Shown here piece after piece: positions 45,615-55,932 of a stretch of DNA of 64,000 nt (position 1 is the first letter of the stretch; each line of letters opens with the position of its first letter). Below the pieces are notes generated by a model. That model saw only the letters and a program-made list of their open reading frames with translations. It was not told where the DNA came from and did no database searches. A program made the translations under genes and the position numbers. Where the stretch lies: NCBI RefSeq assembly GCF_037023735.1, contig NZ_CP146069.1, forward strand, positions 2,397,501 to 2,461,500, given 5' to 3'. The stretch is from Roseovarius sp. S88 (GTDB taxonomy: Bacteria > Pseudomonadota > Alphaproteobacteria > Rhodobacterales > Rhodobacteraceae).

Positions 45615-46495
45615 TCTGCGTTTATCCCCAAGTTCAGGCCTTTGGCCTGCCACCAGTCTTCTGTTGCTGTTGTGTTCATCCGAAGTGTGGGCCGCGCATT
45701 CAGACGCATGTCGACCGCCACCAGATCGCGCGACAGCATGTCCTGCACATCGTCCAGCACGATCACCCGCTCCAGGGCGCGCACTGGTGCGGCCTCAGGC
45801 AACAGGACGCGTTGACCGCCATCCAGCACCACGTCCCAGCGGCGTTCGCCGATGCGCACCAGCCCGCGCAGCCGATGCCCCAAAGGGCGCGCGGCCTGGA
45901 TCAGCGCCAGAGCCTCGGGCACATGGCGGTCGGCCCCCTCCCCGGCAATGACCGGCAAGTCAGCGCGCGCGGCTCTAAAATCAATCTCGCCGATAAGGAT
46001 GCCTTCTGCATCCACCAAGCCCAGCCCGTCACGTGTCCGCCAGATCACAACCGGCACACGTTCAGACACCTCCGCCACCATGACACCGCCCTGCCGGATG
46101 CGCACATGGGCATCCGCCACGCCGGGTAAACCCACGATCATCTCGCGCACAGCCTCCAGATCAATGTCAAAAGAGCTGGACGGCAGATCATGCGGGAAAA
46201 TCTCTCGGATATCGTCTTCGATGTCGCGGCTTGCTCCTTCGATCGCCAGAAGATTGACCATAAACTCGGGCCGCGTCTCGATCTGCTCACGTATATCCGT
46301 GTAGGCCTGCGCAATCGCCTCACGGCGCTCAGGCTGGGCCAGATAAGCCGCAGCAAGGCCCAGAGAGATACCCAACGGCAAACCCAGGAACAGCATTTTG
46401 CGGAAAAGCGGCGTCAGCATCAGGCGCTGATACCGATAAGACCAGCGTGACGGCGCGGGATCGAGGCGCAGCTTGGGTCGCTTCACCTGTCGCAT
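45611..46495 (-). CDS. ftsQ: cell division protein FtsQ
   Basis: Bitopic divisome protein that links early and late division proteins. The 294-residue protein has a basic cytoplasmic N-terminus, one membrane helix ([19 protein letters not shown], about 35-53), and the POTRA domain starting [24 protein letters not shown]. The beta domain follows ([27 protein letters not shown]). ATG 46495 has GGAGG 7 bases upstream and overlaps the ddl end by 13 bases. The frame is open 9 codons further up. Confidence 0.92.
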   Translation of the reverse strand: MRQVKRPKLRLDPAPSRWSYRYQRLMLTPLFRKMLFLGLPLGISLGLAAAYLAQPERREAIAQAYTDIREQIETRPEFMVNLLAIEGASRDIEDDIREIFPHDLPSSSFDIDLEAVREMIVGLPGVADAHVRIRQGGVMVAEVSERVPVVIWRTRDGLGLVDAEGILIGEIDFRAARADLPVIAGEGADRHVPEALALIQAARPLGHRLRGLVRIGERRWDVVLDGGQRVLLPEAAPVRALERVIVLDDVQDMLSRDLVAVDMRLNARPTLRMNTTATEDWWQAKGLNLGINAE

Positions 46496-47403
46496 GATGC
46501 GTCCTCCACCAGCCATTTGCACAAATCGGGGAAAGAAATACCCGCCACCTGCGCCTGTTCCGGGCTGAGCGATGTGGGCGTCATGCCGGGCTGCGTGTTG
46601 GTCTCAAGCAGGATTAGACCATCCAGTCCCCGTGTTTCGTCCCAGCGGAAATCCGTCCGGCTCAGCCCACGACACCCCAAAGCGGCATGGGCACGCAAAG
46701 CGTAGTCTTCGCAGGCGGCTGTAATCTCATCCGGGACCTTTGCCGGCACTTCATGGCGCGAGCCGCCTTCCTTGTATTTGGCGTCATAATCGTACCAGCC
46801 CTCGGTGATGATGTCGGTCACACCCAAGGCCCGGTCGCCCATCACCGAGGTGGTCAGCTCACGCCCCGGCACAAAGGCCTCAACCATGACTTCGCCCGGC
46901 ATATCATCGCCAAGCTGCGGCGGGCCGTTGGCCTCCTCGTGCACCAGATAAACGCCAACCGAAGAGCCTTCATTGTTGGGTTTGACCACATAAGGCGGGG
47001 CCATCACATGGCGCGTGCGCACCTCATCACGTGGCGCAATCACGCTCTCAACAACCGGCAAGCCCACTGCGCGGTACGCCTCTTTGCTTTTCTGCTTGTC
47101 CATGGCCAGTGACGAGGCCAGCACACCGGAATGGGTGTAGGGAATACGCATCCACTCGAGAATGCCCTGCACGCAACCGTCCTCACCCCAGCGACCATGC
47201 AAGGCGTTGAACACGACATCAGGAGAAATCTCGGCAAGACGCGCAGCGAGATCGCGGCCTGCATCGACCTCGACCACCTTAAATCCTGCCTCCCGAAGTG
47301 CCGCGGCGCACTCTTTGCCTGTCGACAGCGACACCTCGCGCTCAGCCGAGGGGCCGCCCATAATCACCGCAACAGTCGGGGTGTTTCCGCTCGAAGAAAC
47401 CAC
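46483..47403 (-). CDS. ddl: D-alanine--D-alanine ligase
   Basis: ATP-grasp ligase that makes the D-Ala-D-Ala end of the cell-wall stem peptide. The 306-residue protein has [20 protein letters not shown] (about 11-30), [20 protein letters not shown], the ATP-binding [19 protein letters not shown] and the C-terminal [19 protein letters not shown] with metal and substrate residues. GTG 47403 is preceded by GAGG at 8 bases. It lies between murB and ftsQ, the usual DdlB-type position in the dcw cluster. Confidence 0.94.
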   Translation of the reverse strand: MVSSSGNTPTVAVIMGGPSAEREVSLSTGKECAAALREAGFKVVEVDAGRDLAARLAEISPDVVFNALHGRWGEDGCVQGILEWMRIPYTHSGVLASSLAMDKQKSKEAYRAVGLPVVESVIAPRDEVRTRHVMAPPYVVKPNNEGSSVGVYLVHEEANGPPQLGDDMPGEVMVEAFVPGRELTTSVMGDRALGVTDIITEGWYDYDAKYKEGGSRHEVPAKVPDEITAACEDYALRAHAALGCRGLSRTDFRWDETRGLDGLILLETNTQPGMTPTSLSPEQAQVAGISFPDLCKWLVEDASCDR

Positions 47404-47457
47404 CGTACTGCCTCAAATATTCGGGCTGTTTTCAGCCCTTGTTTTGTTGGGTCCGCC

Positions 47458-48393
47458 TCAAGTGTCGGACGGGGTCGTTTCGCCAACCCTCATAATTTCC
47501 CAATGTAACTCTATTCCACTGGATTCGAAAACCCTTTTTCGCACCTCTTCGCCCAATCCTTCGAGCTCGGCGGCGGTGGCGTTTCCAGTATTCACGAGGA
47601 AATTGGGATGTTTGGGACTCATCTGCGCGCCGCCGCGTGTTGCGCCCCGCATTCCTGCCTCGTCAATCACCTTCCATGCTTTGAGATCATGGCGATCATC
47701 CGCCCGCCCTGTGCTGGAAAATCCAGCCGGATTGCGAAAGGTCGATCCGGCCGTACGGTCCTTTGTGGGTTGGGTTTCGTCGCGCTTTTTAAGCTGTGCT
47801 TCCATACAGTCGGCAAGCTCTTGCGGATCGCCTTTGGTCCCTTCAAAGGTCGCCTGAGTGATCACCCAGCCCTCGGGCAGATCAGTCTGGCGGTATTGGA
47901 AATTCAGGTCGTCGGCAGTCAGCGTCACAACCTCGCCCGCCCGCGTAACGGCCCGCGCAGAAACAAAATGATCGGCAACATATGACCCATAGCAGCCCGC
48001 ATTCATGCGCACGGCTCCGCCGATGGCGCCGGGAATGGTGCGCAGGAAGGTCAGGTCAATGCCTGCTTCACCCGCACGTTTGGCGACATGCGCATCAAGC
48101 GCGGCCACTCCGGCTGTGACCCGCGTGCCATCAATCTCGATGGCATTAAAGCCGCGCCCGAGGCGGATCACTACGGCCCGAAGACCGCCATCGCGGACGA
48201 TCAGGTTTGATCCCACCCCCATCGGAAAAACAGGAACGGCAGGATCAAGCTCTCCCAGAAACGCCGCAAGATCATCCTCGTCAGCCGGTTGAAACAGCCA
48301 GTCCGCAGGCCCTCCGACACGCAGCCAGGTCAGATCAGCCAGACTGCGATCTGGTGTCAGCTTACCGCGTGGTGTGGGTAAATCAGCCGTCAT
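47458..48393 (-). CDS. murB: UDP-N-acetylmuramate dehydrogenase
   Basis: FAD enzyme that reduces UDP-GlcNAc-enolpyruvate to UDP-MurNAc. From ATG 48393 the protein has 311 residues. It shows [44 protein letters not shown], the FAD motif [20 protein letters not shown] (about 129-148), and the type I catalytic region [10 protein letters not shown] with the Ser donor. It overlaps the preceding small membrane gene by 11 bases. The frame is open upstream, but the extra 38 residues are not MurB-like. Confidence 0.94.
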   Translation of the reverse strand: MTADLPTPRGKLTPDRSLADLTWLRVGGPADWLFQPADEDDLAAFLGELDPAVPVFPMGVGSNLIVRDGGLRAVVIRLGRGFNAIEIDGTRVTAGVAALDAHVAKRAGEAGIDLTFLRTIPGAIGGAVRMNAGCYGSYVADHFVSARAVTRAGEVVTLTADDLNFQYRQTDLPEGWVITQATFEGTKGDPQELADCMEAQLKKRDETQPTKDRTAGSTFRNPAGFSSTGRADDRHDLKAWKVIDEAGMRGATRGGAQMSPKHPNFLVNTGNATAAELEGLGEEVRKRVFESSGIELHWEIMRVGETTPSDT

Positions 48394-48661
48394 TGCGCCG
48401 CCATTTCCACCAGCCAAACGCCGCACCTGCCAGGGTTCCGGCAAGCGCAGGCCCAAAGACAAAAGCCGATAGGACCATATTGTCGATGGCTTCGAAACTG
48501 GGGGCATTTGAGGCCGCGTTGTTCACAACAAGTCCGATCAAACACCCCACACCCATCAGCCCCGCAATCCAGCCTCTCCTATGACGGATGGACAAAGCGC
48601 TGATCACAGCAGGCAGCAAAACCCCCACAGCAATGGCAAGAACAAGGCCCACAATAACCAA
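48383..48661 (-). CDS. small membrane protein of unknown function
   Basis: A 92-residue protein with about three hydrophobic helices ([21 protein letters not shown], then [16 protein letters not shown], then [21 protein letters not shown]), ending in a basic tail. TTG 48661 is chosen because GGGAG lies 7 bases upstream. It fills the space between the second DUF2484 gene and murB, overlapping murB by 11 bases. It should therefore be made with the wall enzymes, yet I know of no assigned role. Confidence 0.7.
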   Translation of the reverse strand: MVIVGLVLAIAVGVLLPAVISALSIRHRRGWIAGLMGVGCLIGLVVNNAASNAPSFEAIDNMVLSAFVFGPALAGTLAGAAFGWWKWRRNDG

Positions 48662-48679
48662 TGTCTTTCTCCCGAACCG

Positions 48680-48943
48680 CTAGGACTGTTCTTTGCCGCG
48701 TCCCAGCATGCGTCTAGCCCAACGTCCCAGATAAACAATCGGCCAGCGCAAGAGGCTCATACCCGCAGCCAGGACAAACAGCCCCACCCAAGGCCCGTTC
48801 TGATACACCACATAGCCCAAAAGCGGGATGCCTATGCCGATCAGAACATATGCGCGAAACCACAGGTTATCTTTGCTTGGGATCATGGCCAGCACGTTGG
48901 CCGCAATGGCCCAGAGGCAGGCGAGGATCAATGAAAGGTTCAC
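48680..48943 (-). CDS. DUF2484 family membrane protein (second copy)
   Basis: An 87-residue protein with two to three membrane helices (SLILACLWAIAANVLAMIP, VLIGIGIPLLGYVVY, WVGLFVLAAGMSLLRWP), followed by a basic end. GTG 48943 has GGAGG 7 bases upstream and overlaps the stop of the previous DUF2484 gene (GTGA). The two proteins share the pattern SL-x4-LW-IAA-x9-P near the N-terminus and the basic C-terminal R-PL/PI-x-Y, so they are paralogues in tandem. Function unknown. Confidence 0.78.
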   Translation of the reverse strand: MNLSLILACLWAIAANVLAMIPSKDNLWFRAYVLIGIGIPLLGYVVYQNGPWVGLFVLAAGMSLLRWPIVYLGRWARRMLGRGKEQS

Positions 48944-49191
48944 TTTGGCACCTCCGGCTTTTGCCCCAAAGCGCGTTTCCAAAAATAGCGCAGCGGATTG
49001 CGAAACATGGAGAGAAAGGCGAAAAGCGCCAGCGCGCCCACCAAAAGCCCAAAATCACGGCCAATCATGTAGATGAGGACCGGCGCGGCGAGTAAAAGCG
49101 CAATACCGGGAGTGTATTGATACCGCATGGGCAGAAACGCCACGATGGTCGCAGCGATCACCCAGAGACCGGATATGACCAAAAGCGACAA
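48940..49191 (-). CDS. DUF2484 family membrane protein (first copy)
   Basis: An 83-residue protein with about three hydrophobic helices (SLLVISGLWVIAATIVAFLP, PGIALLLAAPVLIYMIG, LLVGALALFAFLSMF) and a basic C-terminus. The TTG at 49191 follows an AAGGCG site and starts 2 bases after the murC stop. A longer start would run deep into murC. DUF2484 is known from the murC-murB interval of Rhodobacteraceae. No activity is known; position suggests a part in wall synthesis or division. Confidence 0.75.
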   Translation of the reverse strand: MSLLVISGLWVIAATIVAFLPMRYQYTPGIALLLAAPVLIYMIGRDFGLLVGALALFAFLSMFRNPLRYFWKRALGQKPEVPK

Positions 49192-49193
49192 AG

Positions 49194-50591
49194 CTACGCC
49201 TTCAACCGCTCTGGCAACCCGTTGGCCCAGGCGCTGATCGTACCGGCCCCCAGACAAACAACCATATCTCCAGGGCGAGCCTGTTCGCGGACCAGTCGTT
49301 CCAGATCATCCTCACCCAGAATCGCACGCGCATGGCGATGGCCATGGCGAATGAGACCCTCAACCAGATCATCACGGCTTGCCCCCTGAATGGGATCTTC
49401 GCCCGCGGCAAAGACCTCGGCAATCGCCACCACATCGGAGTCGTTGAAACAGGCGCAAAAGTCGTCAAACAAATCAGACAGGCGCGTGTAGCGATGCGGC
49501 TGATGCACCGCGATGATGCGCCCCTCGGTGGCTTGGCGTGCTGCTTTCAATACGGCGGCGATTTCCACCGGGTGGTGGCCATAATCGTCGATGATGGTTA
49601 CGCCATTCACCTCACCCACGCGGGTGAACCGACGGTTCACCCCCCCGAACGCCGCAAGTGCTTCGCGGATTTCCTCAAGCTTCATGCCAAGCGCACGCGC
49701 CACAGCCACCGCCGACAGCGCATTTGACACGTTGTGATCCCCCGGCATCGGCAAGCTGCAGCCTTCGATAACTTTATCCTCGGCCTGCAGTGCCACGTCA
49801 AAATGCGCCACACCGGCCTTATAGGTCAGGTTCATCGCCCGCACATCGGCCTGCGCATTAAACCCGAACGTTACCACGCGCCGGTCGCTGATTTTGCCCA
49901 CAAGCGTCTGCACATCCGGATCATCGGTACAGCAGATCGCCAGACCGTAGAACGGGATGTTCGAGACAAAATCGAGGAAACCCTGATGCAGGTTTTCCTC
50001 AGTGCCCCAATGCTCCATATGCTCCGGGTCGATATTGGTGACAATCGCAATGGTCGCGGGCAGACGATTAAAGGTCCCGTCGCTTTCATCGGCCTCCACC
50101 ACCATCCATTCGCCCTGCCCCACACGCGCGTTGGAGTCGTAGGCATGGATGATGCCGCCATTGATCACCGTGGGGTCGAATTTACCGTGGTCCAGCACTG
50201 CGGCGACCATGGTCGTAGTGGTTGTCTTGCCATGGGTCCCCGCGACCGCGACGTTGGATTTGAGCCGCATCAACTCAGCAAGCATCTCGGCACGCCGCAC
50301 CACTGGCAGACCACGCTTGCGCGCCTCATCCAGTTCCGCATTGCCCGGTTTTATGGCGCTTGAGATGACCACAACTTCAGCATTTTCGAGGTTCTCTGCG
50401 ACCTGACCTTCAAAGACCGTCGCCCCTTGCGCCTCCAACCGGTCGGTAATCTTGGAGCGTTTCAGGTCTGAGCCCTGCACCACATACCCGTGGTTCAACA
50501 ACACCTCGGCAATACCCGACATGCCAATGCCGCCGATGCCCACAAAGTGGATCGGCCCCACATCGCCCGGAAGCTTGGTGGCTGCGTTCAT
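49194..50591 (-). CDS. murC: UDP-N-acetylmuramate--L-alanine ligase
   Basis: Adds L-alanine to UDP-MurNAc in the cytoplasm. From ATG 50591 the protein has 465 residues. It has [22 protein letters not shown] (about 14-35), the ATP-binding [19 protein letters not shown] (about 110-128), the central-domain [16 protein letters not shown] and the C-terminal [33 protein letters not shown] lies 8 bases before ATG 50591; the frame is open 11 codons further. It lies 29 bases after murG. Confidence 0.95.
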   Translation of the reverse strand: MNAATKLPGDVGPIHFVGIGGIGMSGIAEVLLNHGYVVQGSDLKRSKITDRLEAQGATVFEGQVAENLENAEVVVISSAIKPGNAELDEARKRGLPVVRRAEMLAELMRLKSNVAVAGTHGKTTTTTMVAAVLDHGKFDPTVINGGIIHAYDSNARVGQGEWMVVEADESDGTFNRLPATIAIVTNIDPEHMEHWGTEENLHQGFLDFVSNIPFYGLAICCTDDPDVQTLVGKISDRRVVTFGFNAQADVRAMNLTYKAGVAHFDVALQAEDKVIEGCSLPMPGDHNVSNALSAVAVARALGMKLEEIREALAAFGGVNRRFTRVGEVNGVTIIDDYGHHPVEIAAVLKAARQATEGRIIAVHQPHRYTRLSDLFDDFCACFNDSDVVAIAEVFAAGEDPIQGASRDDLVEGLIRHGHRHARAILGEDDLERLVREQARPGDMVVCLGAGTISAWANGLPERLKA

Positions 50592-50620
50592 CGGTTTGGC
50601 TCCTTCAAGTGAAAGGTCCC

Positions 50621-51724
50621 TCATGTCGTTCTGCTCCTGGCAAGTTCTTCTACCATATCCGCCAGGTGCTGTGGCGCGTCCGGCATAGCCACGCTCAACG
50701 CGGCCTGTGACATCTGCAACGCGCCCTCGGGCGAGTTCAGCACCGTGGCTATCTGCTCTGAAACCGTGTCGATGTCCAGCCGCGATTCCGGAATGATAAT
50801 GGCGGCCCCTGCCCCGGACAACCCTTTGGCATTGGCGGTTTGATGATCATCTGCGGCCGCCGCGTAGGGGATCAGGATCGAGGGCCGGCCAATCACCGAA
50901 ATGTCGGCCACCGAAGATGCCCCCGCCCGGCTGATCACCAGTTGCGCTTCTGACATGCGGTTAGGTAAATCGCGAAAGAAGGGTTCGACATCGGCATTGA
51001 TGCCCTGATCGGCATAAAACTGGGCCACGCGCGCCTGATCCTCGTCTCGCGCCTGATGGCTCACGCGAATGTTGCGCAGCATGCCCGACGGCAGCGCGGC
51101 AATCGCCGGCGGGATCACGTCACTCAGAATACGCGCGCCCTGACTGCCACCGATCACAAGGATCGACATCGGATAGTCTCCCGGAGGAATATAGCCCGCC
51201 GCCGCGCGCTCCAGCACCGCAAGCCGCACAGGGTTGCCGACATGCACCGCCTCTGCGCCGTCCGGCAAGGTCGTGGGCCACACTCCACAAGCCACACGGT
51301 CAACCCTTTTGGCAAAAAGCCGGTTCACCCGCCCCGGTACGCCATTGGCCTCGTGGATCATCCGCGGCAGACGCAGGATCGTGGCTGCACTCAGCGCGGG
51401 GATCGTGGGATAACCGCCGAAACCGACCACCACATCGGGCTTTGTTCGCGCCATACGCAGCGCCGCACCCATCACACCACCCGCAATATGCAGCGGTGCC
51501 AGAATTTTGTTGACCAAACCGCCCCGCGCAAAAGTGGCAGAAGCGACCTGTTCTACCTCCGTGCTATGAGGAAAACCGCCCGTGTATCGCGCCCCGCGCG
51601 CATCGGTCGAGAGCCGCACGCGCCAGCCCCGTCGCAGCATCACCTCGGCCAGCGATTGGGCGGGAAACATATGCCCGCCAGTGCCGCCGGCGGCGATCAC
51701 CAACAGAGGCTGCTTGTCACTCAC
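50621..51724 (-). CDS. murG: UDP-N-acetylglucosamine--MurNAc-pentapeptide-lipid GlcNAc transferase
   Basis: GT-B glycosyltransferase that turns lipid I into lipid II at the inner membrane face. The 367-residue protein has the glycine-rich motif [21 protein letters not shown] (about 9-29), [55 protein letters not shown] and [27 protein letters not shown] 51724 overlaps the ftsW stop (GTGA). Confidence 0.95.
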   Translation of the reverse strand: MSDKQPLLVIAAGGTGGHMFPAQSLAEVMLRRGWRVRLSTDARGARYTGGFPHSTEVEQVASATFARGGLVNKILAPLHIAGGVMGAALRMARTKPDVVVGFGGYPTIPALSAATILRLPRMIHEANGVPGRVNRLFAKRVDRVACGVWPTTLPDGAEAVHVGNPVRLAVLERAAAGYIPPGDYPMSILVIGGSQGARILSDVIPPAIAALPSGMLRNIRVSHQARDEDQARVAQFYADQGINADVEPFFRDLPNRMSEAQLVISRAGASSVADISVIGRPSILIPYAAAADDHQTANAKGLSGAGAAIIIPESRLDIDTVSEQIATVLNSPEGALQMSQAALSVAMPDAPQHLADMVEELARSRTT

Positions 51725-52887
51725 CGAACCCGTCCGCGCAGGATATCGTTGATTTCACCCTGAGGGCGCGCGCGGGTGAAGGCAAAGAGCATGCCCACGG
51801 CTATCCCCATCGCCACCAGCGAAGAGCCACCGTAGCTCACGAATGGCAAGGTCATACCCTTGGCTGGCAAAAGCCGTACCGCAACGCCCATATTGATCAT
51901 CGCCTGCACGCCAAGGATTGCCACCAGCCCGGTACCTGCCAGACGAATAAATGTGTCACGCTCCCGCATCAGACGAGTGAGCGACCGCACGACGATGGTC
52001 ACATAGAGCGCAATAATGAAGAGCACGAGCACCAGCCCATATTCTTCAGCCGCCACGGCGATGATGAAATCGGTGTGCGCATCCGGCAGTGACCATTTGA
52101 CCGATCCTTCGCCTACGCCAACCCCAAAGAACCCGCCTTCGCGGATGGCGTTTGTCGCAAAGCCAAGCTGAGTGTTGGGGTCGACTTCGGGTGACAGAAA
52201 CCCATCAATCCGGCGTGCGAAATGCTCGGAATTGGTATAGGCCAGCGAGCCCGCGCCAACCACAAGGGCCGCCATGACCACCAACAACAAGATGGGCGCA
52301 CCGGCGACAAAATACATTACACCCCACCCAAAGAGCACCAAACAAGCCTGCCCAAAATCAGGCTGCACAGCCAGCATCAGGACAATCATGATCGTCAGAA
52401 CAAAGCTCATACGCATGCCCGGTGGGCCGTTGATCTCCTGCCCGGCCGCAATAAGCCAGGCTGCCACAACGACAAACCCGGGCTTGAGAAACTCCGAAGG
52501 CTGAATGGCCCCAAAGCCCAAGCTGTACCATCGCACAGCCCCCTTGCCGAAATCCGTGCCAAAGAACGGCAAAAAAGCCAGTGCCACAAAAGCTGCGATG
52601 AACCCAAGGATCGCCAAGCGCCGCACAAGTGAGGGCCGCATCATCGAGGTCAATACCATCGCCAGAAGGGCGACAAACCCAAAGGTTGCTTGCCTCTGGA
52701 CATAATGAAACGGCTCAAATCCGTTTTTTTCGGCCAGGGGCGGCGAGGCCGCAAAACCCAACAGCAAGCCAACACCGAAGAGCATCAGCACACAGGACAT
52801 TGACCACTTGTCGATCGTCCGCCACCATTTTGGAAGAATCGGCTCCACTTCCCGCGCGGGATGCGTGCCATACACCATCTCTGTCAT
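51721..52887 (-). CDS. ftsW: septal peptidoglycan polymerase FtsW (SEDS family)
   Basis: SEDS glycosyltransferase that polymerises lipid II at the septum together with FtsI. The 388-residue protein has about ten membrane helices, the SEDS segments [21 protein letters not shown] and [38 protein letters not shown] with the catalytic-type Asp (about 179), and the family end [21 protein letters not shown]. It sits between murD and murG, with 150 bases to murD that hold no other gene. Confidence 0.94.
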   Translation of the reverse strand: MTEMVYGTHPAREVEPILPKWWRTIDKWSMSCVLMLFGVGLLLGFAASPPLAEKNGFEPFHYVQRQATFGFVALLAMVLTSMMRPSLVRRLAILGFIAAFVALAFLPFFGTDFGKGAVRWYSLGFGAIQPSEFLKPGFVVVAAWLIAAGQEINGPPGMRMSFVLTIMIVLMLAVQPDFGQACLVLFGWGVMYFVAGAPILLLVVMAALVVGAGSLAYTNSEHFARRIDGFLSPEVDPNTQLGFATNAIREGGFFGVGVGEGSVKWSLPDAHTDFIIAVAAEEYGLVLVLFIIALYVTIVVRSLTRLMRERDTFIRLAGTGLVAILGVQAMINMGVAVRLLPAKGMTLPFVSYGGSSLVAMGIAVGMLFAFTRARPQGEINDILRGRVR

Positions 52888-53037
52888 TTAAAACCGCCGA
52901 ACACTGCCTCAAAACGCCCCTTATGGGGTCTGTTCCTATCAGTGTACCGAATTTATGCGCCTGCTGCCAGCCTTTTTGAACACGGGTCTAGGCGAATTCC
53001 GGCTTCTTTCTTGTGAAAAGTACCCAAAAGCCGCCAC

Positions 53038-54434
53038 TCAAAGCCGGGCGCGCAGCTCGGCAATAAAATCCTCACCGCGTTTCTCAAAGCTGTCATATTG
53101 ATCAAAACTGGCCGCCGCCGGGGCCAGAAGCACCGTATCGCCTGGCTGCGCCTCTTCTACAGCACGCGCCACAGCGCGCGCCATTGTGGTGCAGGTCTCA
53201 GCTTCAGTATCACCCAGCTGAAGCGCAAACACATCCGCCTCGCGCCCGATCACATACGATTTGGTCACGTTGCGCAGGCCAGGTTTCAGCCCGGCCAGCC
53301 CGCCGTCCTTTTCAAGCCCCCGCAAATCCAGCGGATGTTCTTGAACGCCAAAAGCGCCATAAGGGCCGCATCAACATTTGTGGCCTTGCTGTCATTAACG
53401 AAGGTGACACCGTCTTTCTCGGCCACAATCTGGCTGCGGTGCGGCAGACCGGCGAAACTGTGAAAGGCGTCTTCAATTATCCGCGGTGCCAACCCAAGTG
53501 CCCGACATGCCGCAAAAGCGGCACAGGCATTTTGGTGATTATGCACCCCAGGCAAGCCTTTGATCGGACGCAGGTCCACCGAAGCGGCCTGTCGCCCCTT
53601 GCGGTACTCCGACAAGAAACCCTTGCGTGCAAAAACCGACCAACCAGGACCGTCCAGCTTGGCGTCAACCGACACGCGGATCACCCGGTCATCGCCCGGC
53701 CCCTCAGAGAGCTGCCCCGCCAAAAAGCGTCCTTCGGCCTCATCAACACCAATGATCCCTCGATCTGGTCCGCCCTCGGCAAAAAGTCGGCGCTTGGCGG
53801 CGAAGTACCCGCCAAAGCCGCCGTGGCGGTCCAGATGATCAGGGCTGAGATTGGTGAACACCGCCACATCAGGCGTGAGCGCGCGCGCGAGTTCGGTCTG
53901 ATAGCTGCTGAGTTCCAGTACCACCACACCGCCATCCTGCGGTGGGTCGATATCGAGCACACCTCGGCCAATATTTCCGGCCAGTTGTGCGTCGCGTCCC
54001 GCCTCGCTCAGTACGTGATGAATGAGCGCGGAAGTCGTGGATTTGCCGTTTGATCCGGTGATGGCGATCACCCGTGGCGCGGTGTCAAAACTGTCCCACT
54101 CCTGTGTGGCCAGCGACCGGAAAAATAGGCCGATATCGTTGTCCACCGGCACGCCCGCCGCTTGTGCTGCCACCACGGCCTTGTTGGGTGCGGGATAAAG
54201 ATGCGGAATGCCGGGGCTGACGATCAGCGCCGCAATGCCCTCGTAGTCCGATGCGCGACCGAGGGGGGCCACATCAAACCCCTCTTCATGCGCCGCTTCG
54301 CGTGCACCTGGGTTGTCGTCCCAGCAGATGGGTGTTGCCCCGCCCGCCTTGAGCGCACGCGCCGCCGAGAGCCCCGAGCGACCCAGACCCAGCACGGCCA
54401 CTTTCTGATCTTTGAAGCCCTGCACTGCAATCAT
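53038..54434 (-). pseudogene. murD: UDP-MurNAc-L-alanine--D-glutamate ligase, frame broken by a 1-base shift
   Basis: MurD adds D-glutamate to UDP-MurNAc-L-Ala. The first frame (54434 down to about 53317) has [17 protein letters not shown], the ATP motif [30 protein letters not shown] and [15 protein letters not shown], and reaches IRWICGGL. The expected continuation [16 protein letters not shown] is in another frame and runs to the stop at 53038. One missing G in the G5 run at 53317-53321 explains the shift; restoring it gives about 465 residues, the normal MurD length. As given, the first frame ends at 53286. MurD is essential and the gene is otherwise intact, so an error in the sequence is the best explanation. 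Confidence 0.92.
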
Positions 54435-54850
54435 GACGCACCTGCCTGTGCCAGCTTAAGCAAAACATCCATGGCCTGATCCGCCAATTCGGAGGGCACA
54501 AAAGCATGGTCATGATGATAGGCCGCCACCATGTTGCAGGGAATATGCGCTCCGGCCAAAGCTGAGGCCACCGCCGCCGTGAGGCCAACGCCATCCAGTG
54601 CCGAATGCACCGACAGCGTGATGCGCGTCATGGGCATCTCAAGCGCAAAGCCCAGATCCCGTGCCGCAACTTCTGGCAGGATCAGCGACTGTCCCTCTTC
54701 CTCAGCAAACACAGTCAGTGCATGAGGCACAGCCTTGGCCGCCAAATTCTTGTCGTCTGTCGTGCAGAAGAACCATGTCTCCGGGTCGCGCATCGGGGCC
54801 ATGCCCGCGATCATGGCGGCCGTGTCCTTGATGGGCGCGCCCGACGTCAT
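54431..54850 (-). CDS. ACT-domain protein
   Basis: A 139-residue cytoplasmic protein with tandem ACT-like modules: the first around [32 protein letters not shown], the second around [49 protein letters not shown] domains usually bind amino acids and regulate enzymes; no catalytic domain is present. The ATG shares a base with the mraY stop and the stop overlaps murD (ATGA), so it is fully coupled to the wall genes. A sensing role for a wall amino acid is conceivable but unproven. Confidence 0.8.
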   Translation of the reverse strand: MTSGAPIKDTAAMIAGMAPMRDPETWFFCTTDDKNLAAKAVPHALTVFAEEEGQSLILPEVAARDLGFALEMPMTRITLSVHSALDGVGLTAAVASALAGAHIPCNMVAAYHHDHAFVPSELADQAMDVLLKLAQAGAS

Positions 54851-55932
54851 CAGCGCACCTTCAACGTGGCCAGCCCGATCATCGCGAGGATGAGGGCAAT
54901 AATCCAGAACCGGATCACGATCTGCGACTCAGCCCAGCCTTTCTTTTCAAAATGGTGGTGGATGGGTGCCATCAGAAACACGCGTTTGCCGGTTCGTTTG
55001 AAGTAGAGCACCTGAATGATCACGCTGAGCGCTTCGACCACAAAAAGCCCCCCTACAATCGCCAGCACCACCTCATGTTTGGAAGCCACGGCAATGGCCC
55101 CCAAAGCACCGCCCAAAGCCAACGAACCGGTGTCCCCCATAAAGACCGCTGCAGGCGGAGCATTGTACCACAGAAAGCCAAGCCCGCCGCCAAAGAGCCC
55201 CGCCACAAAGATCAGGATCTCGCCTGTACCCGGCACATAATGCACGTCTAGATATTCAGTGAAGTCCACGCGCCCAACGGCATAGGCAATCACACCCAGC
55301 GCACCTGCTGCGATCATCACCGGCATGATCGCCAGCCCATCAAGCCCATCGGTCAGGTTGACGGCATTGGCCGCCCCCACGATGACGAACATCGCAAATG
55401 GAATAAAGAAAAAGCCCAGATTGATCAGCGTGTCTTTGAACACCGGAAGGGCAAGGCGGTATTGCAAGGCCTCGGGATGATACATCGTCGCCCAGTATGA
55501 CGCGATCGCCGCAATCGCGACACCAAGCGCCAAACGCACCTTTCCCGGAGCGCCCTTTACCGTTTGTTTGGACACCTTGGCATAGTCGTCCCAAAAGCCG
55601 ATCAAACCAAAGGACAGAGTGACAAAAAGCACCAGCCACACAAAAGGATTGTCGAGCCTGGCCCAAAACAATGTCGACGTCAGAAGTGCACCCACAATCA
55701 GCAAGCCGCCCATGGTGGGTGTTCCCGACTTGGCGACATGGCTTTCGGGGCCGTCATCCCGGATCGGCTGGCCCTTGCCCTGCTTGCGGCGCAGCACGTT
55801 GATCAGCGGTTTGCCGAACATAAAACCGAAAAAGAGCGCCGTTAGAAAAGCGCCTCCGGCACGGAACGTGATGTATCGAAAAAGGTTGAAGAAATCCCCG
55901 CCGTCCGACAGCGCGGTTAACCAATACAGCAT
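54850..55932 (-). CDS. mraY: phospho-N-acetylmuramoyl-pentapeptide transferase
   Basis: Integral membrane enzyme that transfers phospho-MurNAc-pentapeptide to undecaprenyl phosphate, giving lipid I. The 360-residue protein has about ten helices. MraY motifs are [30 protein letters not shown] (about 55-84), [11 protein letters not shown] with the Asp-Asp pair, [17 protein letters not shown], and the C-terminal [15 protein letters not shown] with the triple His. It starts directly after the murF stop. Confidence 0.96.
   Translation of the reverse strand: MLYWLTALSDGGDFFNLFRYITFRAGGAFLTALFFGFMFGKPLINVLRRKQGKGQPIRDDGPESHVAKSGTPTMGGLLIVGALLTSTLFWARLDNPFVWLVLFVTLSFGLIGFWDDYAKVSKQTVKGAPGKVRLALGVAIAAIASYWATMYHPEALQYRLALPVFKDTLINLGFFFIPFAMFVIVGAANAVNLTDGLDGLAIMPVMIAAGALGVIAYAVGRVDFTEYLDVHYVPGTGEILIFVAGLFGGGLGFLWYNAPPAAVFMGDTGSLALGGALGAIAVASKHEVVLAIVGGLFVVEALSVIIQVLYFKRTGKRVFLMAPIHHHFEKKGWAESQIVIRFWIIALILAMIGLATLKVR

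Noticed and set aside
53278..53295. Second liuB-like palindrome in murD
   Set aside because: It is imperfect (two mismatches) and the encoded [10 protein letters not shown] fits the expected MurD C-terminal sequence, so it is probably coincidence.
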